Shown: positions 11,850 to 23,559, counted from the stretch's first letter. The stretch: DNA of 64,000 bases from Ixodes scapularis (GCF_016920785.2 NW_024609839.1:16555085-16619084), one strand, 5' to 3'. Numbers and translations are program-made. Notes: generated from the sequence alone by a model not told the origin.

Positions 11850-12079
11850 TGTAAACGACTTAACTTACGCGAAAACATAATTTTCGCAAATTTCGCGAAT
11901 CACCTACAATTCGCGAAAAATAGGTCCCGCAATAAACTGAGGTAAAATGTAAACACATTGGAATCTATATGAGATGACACCACGTCGCGGAAATGGGAAC
12001 CCGCGTATTATTCGAAAACTTCAGCTTTGACCTAAATTCTCAAAATATTGAGCCCTCGAAGAATAAGTCGGTTACACTA
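11847..12079. mobile_element. MITE with TACTGTAAACGACTTA-type termini
   Basis: The left end TACTGTAAACGACTTAA and the reverse complement of the right end (TAGTGTAACCGACTTATT) form inverted termini. The body has repeated TTCGCGAA palindromes. It resembles the element at 40799-41007 in termini and in its TTCGCGAA-rich interior, so I place them in one family with a probable TA target. It is non-coding. Confidence 0.6.
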
Positions 12080-12639
12080 TATCAGCGTGTAGTCTATATG
12101 CTTCCTACTTTAATACAACCAAAAACTAAAAAAAAAAAAAAAAGATAGTACACAAATAAAATCATGAACCCTGCCAGAAGCTAGATTTACACCCCGTGTC
12201 CCGCGTGGCGTTTTCTCAGAGTCACGGCATGGACGAAGAGAAGGCGCCTGCCGAGTCCCGACCGCACGACGAGTTTCCCGAAATATCGGCAACAACATCT
12301 GGTTTCTCTCACGAGCAATGGATGCCGTTCTGGCGCCAAAGAGGCTGCACGCGAAAAGTGCGCCGGCGAGGAGAATATGCACTGGAATCGTACGCATAAA
12401 TTTTGAAGTCTCGGCGGTATGTATTCATAGGGGCCGAACGGTTCGGCGTGTACACAATATCAATCTGCCTTTTTTTACTTCATCTCCCGGTACATATATT
12501 TCTTTTCTTTGCGCGTTTGTTCGACGATTGGCCACCCCGAAAAGAGTAGCGATCGACGTAGCAACAATTAGGGAACGGACGTATGAAAGACAAAATAATG
12601 CTTTAATCATCCAACGCTCTTGTTTTCTTTTTTTATTGA

Positions 12640-13043
12640 TGATATTTACTGTACTTTGTCTCATCCTACGATGGACTAAAGGCCAAAGCCACGGGCGGCA
12701 GGTCCAATCACGTTCCACGTTATACTATGACACGCTTAGCATTGGTTAGGGGTGGACGAATAATGCTCGAATCCAAAAGCGATCTATCATTTCTATAGCT
12801 TCGACGCTGCAGAGAGCCTACGTGTCGTGGCTTTATTTGCAATGTAAAATTGTTGAGTCACTCAGTGCTCTTCGATTCGAACCACTGTCCATCCCCCCTG
12901 ATCTGTGATCCGAGAAGCGGGCGCCGATACGTGCATCGAAGCGAAAAACCGCACAATCTCTAAGTGGCTCGTGATTGGATCTGGCGGTCCGTAGCTTTTG
13001 CCTTTAGTCCATCGTAGGGTGAGACAAATATAGCAACAACAGA
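12640..13043. mobile_element. Element with about 85-bp inverted arms
   Basis: The arm 12640-12722 and the reverse complement of 12960-13043 share TCCTACGATGGACTAAAGG and following sequence with scattered differences. The two arms give related peptides on opposite strands (LRWTKG followed by a Lys/Gln-Ser pair). About 240 bp separate them. It is probably a non-autonomous DNA element or two inverted copies of one short repeat. Confidence 0.55.
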
Positions 13044-13117
13044 AATAATTTTCTTGTGGCACGCCACAACACAAAAAAAGGACTATGGCAATCGAAACAC
13101 TTACACATACAAAATCC

Positions 13118-13674
13118 TTAAAGGGACACTGACAGGGTGTTTATGCTCGCCGAGGTTTTTAGTTGTCCATGACATATGAGAGCCCCACTACCCAGAACCG
13201 AATTCGCGGCTCGAAATTCGGTTTCTTTACGCCCGAAAACTGCCGATTGAGAACTGGCCGGTTTGAGTAGCGGTCACGCTCTTCTCCGCGGTCACGGGCC
13301 GTTTTCTAAGGTTTAGACACAACCAACAAATTTAATCAAAGCCGTAAGTCGTCGAAGGCCACACTCACAATATTAAAAATAAAAGAAGAAATACGATACC
13401 CATTTTTTATGGCATCAATAAAGGTACAAATACGTTGTTTGGAAAGAAAAATGTATCACAGACACGTGATTTCCGCCGCCTTTCTCCTCTTCTGTGTTTA
13501 TTCTTCCTCCCCAGTCCAGTTTCGGTTTCAAGCTGTTGCGTTTTTTTTTTTTTACTTTTTTAAAATATATATGACGCTATAGCAAAATATTGATTGGATA
13601 GTCTCTTGACAGCATAATAAATCGCCTGGCAAAAATGAAAAAAAGAAATTGGAGGGGTGGCAGCGTCCCCTTAA
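13118..13674. mobile_element. TTAA-flanked MITE
   Basis: TTAA at 13118-13121 is followed by AGGGACACTGACAGGGTG. The other end reads, in reverse complement, GGGGACGCTGCCACCCC next to TTAA at 13671-13674. The TTAA target and terminal repeats are those expected of piggyBac-type insertions. The interior has T-rich tracts and no transposase frame. Confidence 0.7.
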
Positions 13675-14054
13675 CAATGTAATCGTTTTTTTTTGTTTTT
13701 TTTTGTTGCTTTTTCGCTGTTACATTTTTTTTTGTGTTGCTGCTGTTATAGTTGTTTGTTTTGCTTTAATTAGATTCAGCTTTTGGGCACAATAACCTCT
13801 AGAACCATGTCTACCTCTCCAGCGAGGTTCTGCCACGGGTAAAGTTTAGTGTTTTATTTTAAAGTTCGATACACGCATTGGGCAAACTACCCCTGAGCGC
13901 ATCAATGGCAACGATGGAGCCGACTGTCTTTCGTAATTGGCGCCACCCTCAGCTACAGTGTTGCACGTGACACGCTTCTTGAGGCTTGTCCCCCCACCTG
14001 CAGTCACCCTAACCTAACCTACCATAACATAACGACGACGTCAGGAACGCGTCC
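13675..14054. other. Intergenic, T-rich then mixed
   Basis: T-rich tract at 13685-13760. Nothing coding recognised. Confidence 0.4.
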
Positions 14055-14423
14055 CCGATTGGTGTGTCTGCCGCGTTCAAAAAGGTCGTCCCTTTATTTC
14101 CGCGCGACGACGTCATAAACGTGTCACGAGATCGCATGCCGCGATCCTGGCGGGGTCACAGCATACGGTGTTGAATGTAGCAGACGCCTGTCCTGCTGCG
14201 TGTCGCTCTGCGGCTTGACAGTCCACGTAAGCTTCGGCAGCCAGGAGTTAGGACTCCGTGACGACTGCGACACTAACGTTCGCTCGTGCTTTCTTTCGGA
14301 ACATCTATATCCAACAGCACGACACTCCAACTTTCGTGAGGTAATTGGTTGCCACTTCGGTACCACTTTTCAAATCGGACGCTAAAACAACCAGTTGGTG
14401 ACGCGTTCCGGCAGCGTCTAACT
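14055..14423. repeat. Old dispersed repeat, copy 2 (uninterrupted)
   Basis: Homologous to the interrupted copy at 1705-2700, and the reference for locating the two insertions there. Its right side is in turn cut by the TIR element starting at 14423. Confidence 0.65.
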
Positions 14424-15102
14424 AGTACCCCTTTTGCACGGGCAACCGTTCGTACAGTTAAGCTAACCGCAGTTACTCTAAACTGGAGTTTCGCGCAGTT
14501 ACACGACTGGCCAAACTACGGTTAGCACGAAACAGTGGTTAGCATAAACAGAGCTCCCCGATCCCAGTTTGGATTCACTAACCGAGCTAAAGATGGCGAC
14601 GACCGCAGCATTGCTAGCTATCGACGCAGTAACTATTTCGGAATGCTAGGGGACATACCTAGAAAGAAGCGTGAAGACAAATGTCGCAGAAAAAAACATG
14701 CATCGGAAACAGACATGCAGCAGAAGCAATTACGCCATGCCGCGGGACAGGGCGAAGCCCGCACTCCTCGGGCGCTGCCATTGATTTCGGTCGATGGCAA
14801 TGCGACTTCCCTGATGACGCCCATGCATGTATGTATTTAGGGGTCTTGATAATTGTTTGTTAATCACGGCAAATAAAATTATGGGCCTAATTACTCGTTT
14901 TAAGCAGTTAAAGTAAATAAAAGCGTGTGCTTGATGTGAACACGGGACATGGCACTTGGTTTCGTTTTGGGGTCAACCCTTCTACTGCAAGCGAAATGAC
15001 CGTGTAACACCGTCTCAGTTCAGTTTGGTCAAACCACGGTTAGGGGCCGCTAACTATCGTTTGCCTAACCTCAGTTAAAACGGCCCGTGTAACTAGGGTA
15101 TA
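14423..15102. mobile_element. TIR element, TA target, ACACGGGC-type termini
   Basis: The left terminus (TACCCCTTTTGCACGGGC) and the reverse complement of the right terminus (TACCCTAGTTACACGGGC) match. The subterminal TTTTAACTGAGGTT also occurs as TTTTAACTGCGGTT just inside the right end of the element at 30877-31860, so the two are related. The interior holds repeated GGTTAG/CTAACC motifs. No transposase frame was recognised. Confidence 0.6.
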
Positions 15103-16734
15103 AGAAACGCTGTTAACCTTCCCCTTCTCCACTTTGCTCCTCCCAAACGCCTCGATAGGCGCTCTTCCGCATTGGCGAGCAAATATTTCGATCTTCCTGG
15201 AAAAGGCCTCCTAGTCGGAAACACGTACTGCTGAATATCATACATCACCTATTGTGATGGACATCGCGGAGCACATATTCGGCACGAATATGACCTCAGC
15301 GTTGGGCCGGAACTTGCGTTGAATGAGCCCGAGCCCTAGCCCTAGCTGAGCATTGAAGCAGCGCACGCGTGTCCAATTCGTGCCACGCGTTGGCCTTCTT
15401 TAGGTGACGGCGGAGATTTAGCACCAGAGCTTTCCAATCGAGGAGGTATTACCCGTTTTACCTGTATTACCGCGTACATTTCTCTCCTCCCCTTCTCTTT
15501 GTGCCCGATTTTTCATCGTGCTCTCCATTCCGTTTGCCAATGTGAATGTTTTTTCCCGCCTGGAGGATAGTAGTCTGAACAGGCGTGAAAATGCAAGCGC
15601 GCCATTGAGCAGCCATATCGGTTCTTAAACTTGCCCCATTCGCGCTTGTAGCCTTAGCTGCAGTACGAGTAAAGGTTAGAGGCGGAATATAGCGGCTCCA
15701 TTTCTATTCGAGAAGAAAACGAAGATTGCCGTGAACCGTTATGAATGAGAGCCCCACTCAGCGCGCTCAAACCGGAGGCAGCCAGAATTAATGATCACTG
15801 CGTTTCCTCCCCTTCCTCTCTTTTTTCTCATTATTGGGCGTTTTGAGTGAATCATTACGCGTCGTTCGTCGGATAGGATACGGGCGCCTCGCATTGTGAG
15901 CCCTAATGGCACATTCGCCGAGGACTCAACAGTTGTGTTCTATTCCGGTCGCTTATTCGCGATTGCGGGCGGGGGTCGCTTCACGCGCATTGTTCGCGAC
16001 GGGGAACGTGGCCGCGACGACCCGGGTTAAATGTTAAAGCGGGATTCCATCGTTCTACCATGAAACCTACGGGAATGACATAATAATATTAGGTGCTTTC
16101 GTGGTGTAGCTAAAGGGGTATTTACAATGGGGATGCTTTTGGGAAGGGGAGGGTGGGACGTTCTCGATGCCAGTGATCGGGCGTAAGCAGCGGGATCTCC
16201 CTCCTCGAATCAAGCAGTCACACGAGCGCCAGGGAACCGGGAAGGATGTCAGTGTTATCAGACGCATTTAGGGGTCGCACTCTCCACAACGGGGCCCGGT
16301 GGGCACTGAGGAGTGTAGAAAGATGAAGGCGTACATGAAGGGGCGGTACGCGACCATGGCAGCAGCGCCGTTAGATGCAGAAGACGACGACCTAGTTCCT
16401 GCTAGAAGATGAATGACTCTCGAATGGGCGGAAGCAAAGGAAAGGACGTGGAGTACTTCGGGTGGCTCGGACGACGTGCGCAACGGCGCAAGCACAAACG
16501 GGTCAGGCGATCCCGAGACCACCACAGGTATTACGCTGAGCGAAATCGGTTAAGTTGCCATACGCGCGAATCAAATACCGCCAAATTTAAAAGAGGTCTC
16601 ACGCCTAGGCGGCCCAAGGAAAAGCTCCCCCGTCCCCCTGGGATGTCTACGTAAGCGTGGCTCCGCTAAAAAGCGCGACGTTGTTGCCACGTGACGCGTA
16701 TCGCGGGAAACGAATGGAGGGATTTTTTCTCGAT
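15103..16734. other. Intergenic, no gene recognised
   Basis: Mixed DNA with moderate GC. Open frames at 16067-16654 on both strands overlap and resemble nothing known. Confidence 0.4.
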
Positions 16735-16870
16735 GTGAATCCGCAATTAAAGCCGCAGTTAAACTGCTCATACATCGAACGAAAGACACACTGTTCGCTG
16801 CACACATGTTGACAGAAGTATCTGCGCACGCGCCTCACGGATGTCCGAAGCATGTGTACTTTGTATACGT
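16735..16870 (+). repeat. Dispersed repeat R, copy 1
   Basis: Shares CTGTTCATACATCG-like sequence, then a divergent stretch, AGAAGTATCTGCGC and a CATG-rich end with copies at 20140-20262, 52350-52500 and (inverted) 53465-53612. Non-coding; family unknown. Confidence 0.5.
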
Positions 16871-17540
16871 AAGTATAATTCCAACATGTCTCGGGAGAAG
16901 TTTACCAATTACCAATGTCACATTACCAATGTCACAGTACCGTCATACAAAGAGGAAACATGCCTCAAACATGCCTCATAGTGTCCTTCGTATCATGTAT
17001 AAAGCTGCGGCGTACAATGAAAGGTGCCCTGAAGAAGTTTCCGAGATCACCTAAATATGGAAATAAGACACTCTGCTGGCTCTAAGCATCTTAGAAATTC
17101 TAAACTCATGACGATACGCGTCCGATTTCCATATTAAGAAAGCAATCAAAGATGGCAAGACACGGATGTCATCTCCGGCGTTGGGAAGAGCATGTTCCGA
17201 AACCATGCATGGACCACCATGAGCAGAGAGCGAGTGAAGAATCCTGACGCCTCGGACCGGTGGAACCGCGGAGTGATATCTCGAATTCGAGTGGATTGGT
17301 GTCCATACAGCCCAAACTACGATTCATTCCCTGACCGAGGGAGCACACACGAACTCACATCACTCCCGTAAAACAAACAAACGAACAAACCAAAAATATT
17401 GTTCGTTGTCTTTGAGATGATTATTGCAATATCATGTTCCCTCTGCGCAAAAAAAAAAATAAAAATATTAAAATTGTTTGACTCTTCTGATTTGCTTTTA
17501 TCATCTACAAAAGCGTACTTACTCTTGTAATGGCAGCATT
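16871..17540. other. Intergenic, no gene recognised
   Basis: Contains direct repeats of ATTACCAATGTCAC at 16907-16935 and a short AAAC/AACA run near 17382. No coding signal. Confidence 0.4.
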
Positions 17541-17544
17541 TGCT

Positions 17545-19975
17545 ATCTCAATCAATCAATCAATAATTTTATTTTTCTTTCACGGAAAAGAAAGTAGCTG
17601 GGGCAAAATGCTGCAACAGGTGCAGCTTGACAAGGCCCCAGCTCCAAGACAGCAGCGCGCGTACAGGGCTTTGTTCAAAAATCAAATCTAAAATGAAAAC
17701 ATTCTTTAAGTTTAGAAAAGCAAAAAAAAAGACATTAACAAGATTCTAATGTAACATGATATTAATTGACACAGTACACATACAACACGAAGCCTGAAAT
17801 TCACAACCTCGACAGTATCCACATTAAAGCTTCAAATGGTAAGCTATGGCTAAGATCTGTTTCAACATTCAGCTTTTTCAAGAAAAATGTGTGTATGTAT
17901 GTAAGCGATGTCAGTCAATAGTTTGTCCGGGGGGTGGGTACACTCCACTCTTCACTTCGCCGTGTGTTATAAACACTAGTATTTTTATTTAAATTTGCTA
18001 TTTGTAGAAAACAACTATCTTTATTTTTTTTTTGTGCTGTTTTATAAGATACTAGAAGGCGGTAGTAATGTAGGTGTGTTCTTCTGACAACATTAAAACG
18101 AACAAAAAGAGCATCTGTATGGTAAAAATAGGACACATTTGCAACCAATCTTAGAGATTTGTTTTGCAGAGTTAGAAGTTTGTTTATATTTTGAATGGTA
18201 GTGGTACCCCATACCAGGTGACAATATTGAAAATATGACTGCACGAGGCCGTGAAAAATTATTAACGTAACAAATGAGGTGAAAACTGTACGGTACCGGG
18301 ATAGAGTACCAAAAGCTTTTCTTGTTTTTTTTTATCTATATATTCTATGTGTTCATTCCATGATAAATTATCTAAAAAGATTACACCTAATATCTTGAAT
18401 GATTTTACTATCTCGACTGCCTCCCCGGCTATGGTGATATTTGGGTTTGAATGATCAGTCACGTTTTTGGCTCGAAACAGCATGCACTTAGTTTTGTTTA
18501 TGTTAATACGTAATCTATTTATTTCCGTCCAACTATGAAGCTGCGAGAGCATCTGATTCGCCCTTTTTTTCGATATCGTCACAAGTAGTGCCTTCCAAAA
18601 ATAATGTAGTGTCATCGGCGTAAGCTATGACTGTGGAATCTGGAACACTGTGCTCAATGTCATTAGAAAATAAAATAAATAATAGAGGACCTAAAACACT
18701 CCCTTGAGGTACGTTTGTATGTACTGTTGTTATAGTTGAGACTGAATTATTGATTTTAACAAATTGTCTCCGTTTTGCCAGAAATGACTTAAATAAATTG
18801 AGTACATGACCCCGAATACCATAGCATTGTAACTTTTTCAGAAGTATACTGTGGTTGACTAAGTCAACTGCCTTAGAAAAGTCAATATATATGGCTAATG
18901 TCAGTAGTTTATGTTCTATATTATTTATGATTACTTCTTTCTGGGCCAATAGAGCGGATTCAGTGGACCTTCCTCTTCTGAAGCCGTGTTGACTGTTCGT
19001 TAACAAGGAAAAATGCTCTAAATATGCCGACAGTTTACTATGCAGTATTTTTTCGAATCCCTTAGAAAAATTGGAAAGTATTGATATTCGCCTATAATTC
19101 CCCAACAATTGTGAATATCGCCACCCTTAAATAACAAAACAACCTTAGCAATTTGCATAAGTGCAGGAAATACGCCTAAAGACATTGAGAGATTAAATAT
19201 AAATGTGAGTGGTGTAGCCAAAAAGTCAATAACAAATTTAATTGGTTTAATATTCAAGTCATTTACATCGCCTCCTTTGCTATTTTTATGCTTCAAATGC
19301 CAGCATTCTCTCATTTTCATCAGTTGGGCTTAAAAAAAAAAGAATGCGCGTATTTTGTTATATTAGGGGTGCCGGTGGCTAAGTTTACCAAGTAATAATT
19401 GAAGACATTTGCGATAGACGTACCAGATAGCTGTCGCCAACAGTGAACAATTTCTGCTAAAGTGTCTTTGTGATCATGAGGCTTTAATACCCGGTTAATA
19501 TTTTTTCCAAAGTTTATCTGGCTCATTTTTTCTAATGTTACCAAAAAGATTGCAATAATATTCTTGCTTGGCTTTTTTCATCAACGTAATCAGTTTGTTT
19601 CTATATTTTTCAAATTTCCCTAAATCATGATTTTCTTTAGAATTTATAAATTTATGATGTAAGCTATTTTTTACACGATTTTTTTTTAATAAATCATGGG
19701 AAACCCATTGTTTTTTTTGCTCTCTTGCTAGGCTTTATGTACTTGTAAGGAAAGCATTTGTTATAAATATCTTCGAAAGTTTCCAAAAAATGATTCATAT
19801 GCTGCATCAGGTGAATTATTGGCATAAACAGAGTCCCAATTAACGGTACCGATAGAGCCCCTAAATGACTGCAATCTTTGCGACGTAATGTTAAGAGTTC
19901 TAAATCTTTCCGATTTCTGTTTGGGAGCAGTGAAGTGCGTGTTAACAAATAGTTGCGTTTTCATACGCCACATGT
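17545..19975 (-). mobile_element. 5'-truncated non-LTR retrotransposon (LINE), CR1/L2-like
   Basis: Read on the minus strand, the reverse transcriptase and its C-terminal extension are spread over several broken frames from 19973 down to 17915. An untranslated region and AATAAA follow, then a tail of ATTG repeats at about 17548-17562 instead of poly(A). Tetranucleotide-repeat tails are usual for CR1/L2-type LINEs. No apurinic-type endonuclease domain was found upstream of 19975, so the copy is truncated at its 5' end. Confidence 0.8.
17915..19973 (-). pseudogene. Decayed LINE reverse transcriptase
   Basis: In order on the minus strand: a pre-RT linker (19973-19694 and 19544-19320), RT fingers (19320-19018, with LFKGGD), the RT core (19108-18533) with NYRRISIL, GFRRGRSTESALL, VPQGSVLGPLLF and the catalytic YADDTTLF, then the thumb and connection (18615-18262, NINKTKCMLF, LSWNEHI) and the C-terminal part (18244-17915, YCHLVWG). 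Each step to the next piece needs a frame change, so at least four frameshifts break the protein. The RT catalytic aspartates are still present. It is a dead copy. The clade (CR1/L2/Daphne-like) is judged from motif style, not from a tree. Confidence 0.85.
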
Positions 19976-20139
19976 CCTGGCGGCCGGCACGGAGGTGACC
20001 TCGGTGTGTTGCGATCTTCGATTGCTGTTTCGATAGTGAAATCGGTCCCGCAACGTTATGATTTATGCATTTCCAGGATGCTTAGAGCCCGCAGAGTGAG
20101 TTGTCGCCATACTTAGGCAACCTCCAAAACCTCCTCTGG

Positions 20140-20262
20140 GCACTCTTTATACATCGTACAAAAGACAGCGTGCATACAGTGGCTCTGGCATCTTTCATCC
20201 TTATGTCATATTGGTACTAGAAAACGTTTCTGCAGGCATGCACGAAGCATACTTACGCATGA
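20140..20262 (+). repeat. Dispersed repeat R, copy 2 (divergent)
   Basis: TTTATACATCGTACAAAAGAC followed by a TCTGCAGGCATGCACG-like section matches the layout of copies at 16.7, 52.4 and 53.5 kb. Weak similarity. Confidence 0.35.
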
Positions 20263-20678
20263 AGCAAAACTGCATCCAACACGCTCGAGAAGTATCGCCA
20301 GATAGCCGTTTTATCGTGTGTGCAGCCAACACCTTCTCTTTTGTACGTTCAATCAGCAGCGCGCCTAAAACTTAAAAAAAAAAAAAACAGTATATATCTT
20401 TTTTTTAGTCATCCATTTAGCGAAATTTTCTGCAATACCCTAGATTTGCTCTTCTTGGTACGTCATCTAACATTTCTGAATTCAAAATTGTTATCCAGAA
20501 TTACAGCACAATGAAGGCGATGCTCGGTAGGATAATTATTTTACGTGTGGGAATTTGCACTAGGCCCTCACGATGCACATGATGTGGACAATGCACCGGT
20601 GCGGGATATCTAAGAAAGAAAAAAAAAGTAAAAATTGTCGTGAGCAGAAATTTTCGTGTTTTTGTTTTTGTTGACTCT

Positions 20679-20819
20679 TGTTGTAGATTATGCGATTTGG
20701 TAGTAGGCAACAAGTGGAAAAGGAGGTAGAGGAGCGCAGAAGCACGAGATCATGAACGGCACGAGAAGAACAATAAATCGACACCATCGAAACAGACGTG
20801 CCCGATATCTCTTCCTTAA
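20679..20819 (+). repeat. 5' LTR (left 141 bp; last 2 bp displaced to 24268-24269)
   Basis: Starts TGTTGTAGATTATGCG and aligns with 29315-29457. It is cut at TTAA (20816-20819) by the 3.45-kb insertion. The terminal CA of the LTR reappears after the duplicated TTAA, at 24268-24269. 141 plus 2 equals the 143 bp of the intact 3' LTR. Confidence 0.85.
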
Positions 20820-21971
20820 AGGGGCCATGAAACAAACTTTGGACTGGGAGGAATGATTTTAAATTGGGACTTTACTAATCGCATATCGTTTAGTTGGCCA
20901 AAAGAAACAGACTAGAAAGTCAACAGCCAGCTTTTCGGTACGAACATTTGAAAATGTAGCGGAATATTTTGTACCTTCTTGCCTTCGAAAGCTCTCCGCC
21001 TTTTCACTATGGCTATGTTCCAAATCTTACCCGAGTAACCTGCCTCCTACGTCAGCGGGTAATACCACGTGACATCGCGAGTAAACTATCCGCGACTCGA
21101 TTTTGGAACGGCCAGGATAATCACCTGGATTCTACGCGGATTGCCTTCGTCTTGGGCGACGGCAAAAAGAAAACACAGCAGCGATGGCAGAAAATAGCAG
21201 ACGATCCTTTTGATTATGGAGAAAGCACCCGAAGAACGGTAATATTAATGACGACGCGGTGTTTTTTTGAGGTAGATCCACCTGCTCCTTTTACTCACCT
21301 TCGTTTTGAGCTGTATATTGAGATCAAAATTACTTACTCCTTACAGCTAGACATAAAAAAATGTGTTTTTATTAATCAGCGCGATCGCTGCAATTCCAGT
21401 CACGGTGCCCTAAACGCATATATTCCACGCATTGTAATTTGCACCGATTATGTTTTGCAGGAATATATTCCACACGGTGTAGCGGTACAGCGCGACGGTG
21501 CTTTCTCCAGAATGATATGAAACTCGCGTTCGCTTTGACGCGAATGTGATTACAGTGAAATTTTCGAAGCCTTCACTGCTTTACAAACGTTATCCTCTCA
21601 TTACACACACTCTGGAGGAAAGAAAAATACTACATTATCATATACCGAGTTCAAACATTTTCGGCCTTGAACGTGAGAATACGTCATTCCCCCAACGCCG
21701 AGGACGAGGATGCAGAGAAGCTCCTGTTTACGCTCGCACTCAGATAATAACAAGTACACGTTCCCGGGGAAGGTGGACGGTCTGGATGTAATGCAGTCGA
21801 TTCCTGCGTTGACAACAGCAAATCGCGATAACCACACATGCTGCACCTAATTCTTTGTCATTTTGAACGCCCGCCACCAAAACCAACGGAGCAAGCGAGC
21901 TTTGACGGCTGTCGGCGCAGAAAGCAGACGACAAACAGATCACATTAAAAAACGAGCGTGTTGGTAAATAC

Positions 21972-22106
21972 TTAAGCAACCGGAAAGAATAAACACAAAT
22001 TCGGGACGCAAACAGACGATACAACTCTTTCAACTCACAACGACATTTATTTCGTCTCCGTTCAAACGACGGCCATCGAGCAGGTTCTGGGGAGGGAGCA
22101 GAGAAG
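21972..22106 (+). repeat. Left arm of 135-bp perfect inverted repeat
   Basis: Begins TTAAGCAACCGG and ends GGAGCAGAGAAG. Matches the right arm in reverse complement with no mismatch noticed. Confidence 0.9.
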
Positions 22107-22724
22107 ACTGAAGACTTAGTGGCAAATACTCTAAAGACGCTGATCACCGCCTCCCGGGCTCCGCCAGCCGCTCCTGTTCCTCGCAAAAAATGTTTTGCAG
22201 TTATCCCCTACTCGCACAACACCGCACATCGCCTCAAGGGACTCGCCTCTCGCTTCGAGGTTGGGGTAGTGTTTAGCTGCAAGCAAAAGCTTCAACAAAT
22301 GTGCAGAATGGTGAATACCCCGCCCTCCGCGACTCAATGCAACAAGAAGCACGGACAGCAGTTTGTTAAGTGCAGGAAGGAGGTGGTTTATACCATCCCT
22401 TTTTCGTGTGGCGGGGAGTATATAGGGCAGACCGGGAGGTGCCTAAATGACCGCCTGAGGGAACATTCGCGGGAGGTGAACGAACCCCCCGACGACTCCA
22501 TGCACCCAATAGTTGTACACCGCATGACGTGCGACGGTTGTTCGCCCAGATACGAAGGTACGCGCGTATTGGGAGGACACCGGCAGAGGTTTGGCAGGGA
22601 CGTCGCCGAATCGTACGCCATCATGAGCTCGGTAACTAACGTCGCCTCGGCCTCTCTGGCCCTTTCCGAGCGGGAGATGAAATTCCTCCGTCCCGAACTG
22701 GGCGGAGGGGACCAGAGACCTTGA
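22107..22724 (+). pseudogene. Penelope-like element polyprotein, C-terminal fragment with GIY-YIG endonuclease
   Basis: The frame is open from the edge of the inverted repeat. The first possible start is a GTG at 22119, giving about 201 residues, but the true protein would have begun far upstream, so this is a 3' fragment. Residues about 28-60 (IPYSHNTAHRLKGLASRF, VVFSCKQKL) match the RT-to-endonuclease linker of Penelope-like elements. Residues about 89-118 hold the GIY-YIG signature in variant form: VVYTIPFSCGGEYIGQTGR followed by LNDRLREH, with the conserved Arg and His. A Cys pair (CDGC) lies at about 138-141, and a C-terminal EREMKFL supplies a candidate metal-binding Glu. The domain nicks DNA for target-primed reverse transcription in this family. 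The reverse transcriptase core is absent. The frame has no internal stop, as expected for a recent insertion. Confidence 0.85.
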
Positions 22725-22773
22725 GGGAAGGCCGCGAATAACCCGTTTTTTTTTTCCCTCCTCCTTTTTCAAC

Positions 22774-22788
22774 CCCCCCCCCCCCCCA
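22774..22788 (+). repeat. C homopolymer
   Basis: A run of about 15 C just before the right inverted arm, in the Penelope 3' untranslated part. Confidence 0.8.
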
Positions 22789-22794
22789 TTTTTC

Positions 22795-22929
22795 CTTCTC
22801 TGCTCCCTCCCCAGAACCTGCTCGATGGCCGTCGTTTGAACGGAGACGAAATAAATGTCGTTGTGAGTTGAAAGAGTTGTATCGTCTGTTTGCGTCCCGA
22901 ATTTGTGTTTATTCTTTCCGGTTGCTTAA
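22795..22929 (-). repeat. Right arm of 135-bp perfect inverted repeat
   Basis: Reverse complement of 21972-22106. It carries AATAAA within GACGAAATAAATG (about 22845-22857), which could serve as a polyadenylation signal. Its last four bases are the TTAA that also bounds the next MITE. Confidence 0.9.
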
Positions 22930-23558
22930 AGGAGCGACGCAACAATTTTTGTACTTTGCGCAAATACCGCTTAAAACGGATCCCTAACGTTAATGACCTA
23001 TGAAACACGCGTTCGTTTTTCAGCCCACGCAATAGAAGTCCAGAAAAAAATAAAGAAAAACGAGCAGCGTTCACCCCCTCAACTCGCAGCCAGAACAAGC
23101 GGCCACGTGATCTGGAGCCGATTATATGCCGCCAATGATGGTCATAGCCACGCGCTGGGGTTGGCAAAGCGCAGGACACGCGCTGAGTTCCAGACATTGT
23201 TATGGCTCGGCTGTTGTCGTCGTTGCAGCGATTGGACACGGGTCACTACCCGAATGCTTCTAGAGCTAGCAATTATCACGAGCCCAAGTCAAGTGCCCAC
23301 GCAATGCTCGGGTCCAATCTATGAACCGCATTCAAATATCGTCACTTGGGTGTACTGCGATCCCCACGTTACGTCATCAAATTTTGCAAAGGAGAGATTG
23401 AATGAAAATTATCGATTTTGTCCTTGAAATTACAACGCAACAAAGGAGTTTCTTGGCCAGTGGCGTTGCGAGTGAGTATCCTTGAGCACCAGGTGTGCCA
23501 GTAAGCTCGTGTCAAGTGAAAAACATTCCAATTGAATATCGTTGCACCGCTCCTTTAA
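22926..23558. mobile_element. TTAA-flanked MITE, full copy
   Basis: TTAA (22926-22929) then AGGAGCGACGCAAC. The right end in reverse complement is AGGAGCGGTGCAAC next to TTAA (23555-23558). A second copy starts at 63849 and runs off the window with about 90% similarity over 150 bp. An open frame of 144 codons (22993-23427) inside it shows no domain. Confidence 0.8.
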
Positions 23559-23559
23559 G

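Larger units (their letters stand above)
21972..22929 (+). mobile_element. Truncated Penelope-like element between perfect inverted repeats
   Basis: Two 135-bp arms (21972-22106 and 22795-22929) are, by my reading, exact reverse complements. They enclose the 3' part of a Penelope-like element: the RT C-terminal extension plus GIY-YIG endonuclease. Inverted terminal copies flanking 5'-truncated bodies are a known Penelope feature. Here, unusually, both outer ends finish in TTAA. The exact identity of the arms means a young insertion, younger than the BEL element around it. Confidence 0.8.

Noticed and set aside
20969..21520. 183-codon frame as transposase of the TTAA element
   Set aside because: No DDD/DDE-type motif or other transposase feature seen; contains repeat sequence found elsewhere in the element.
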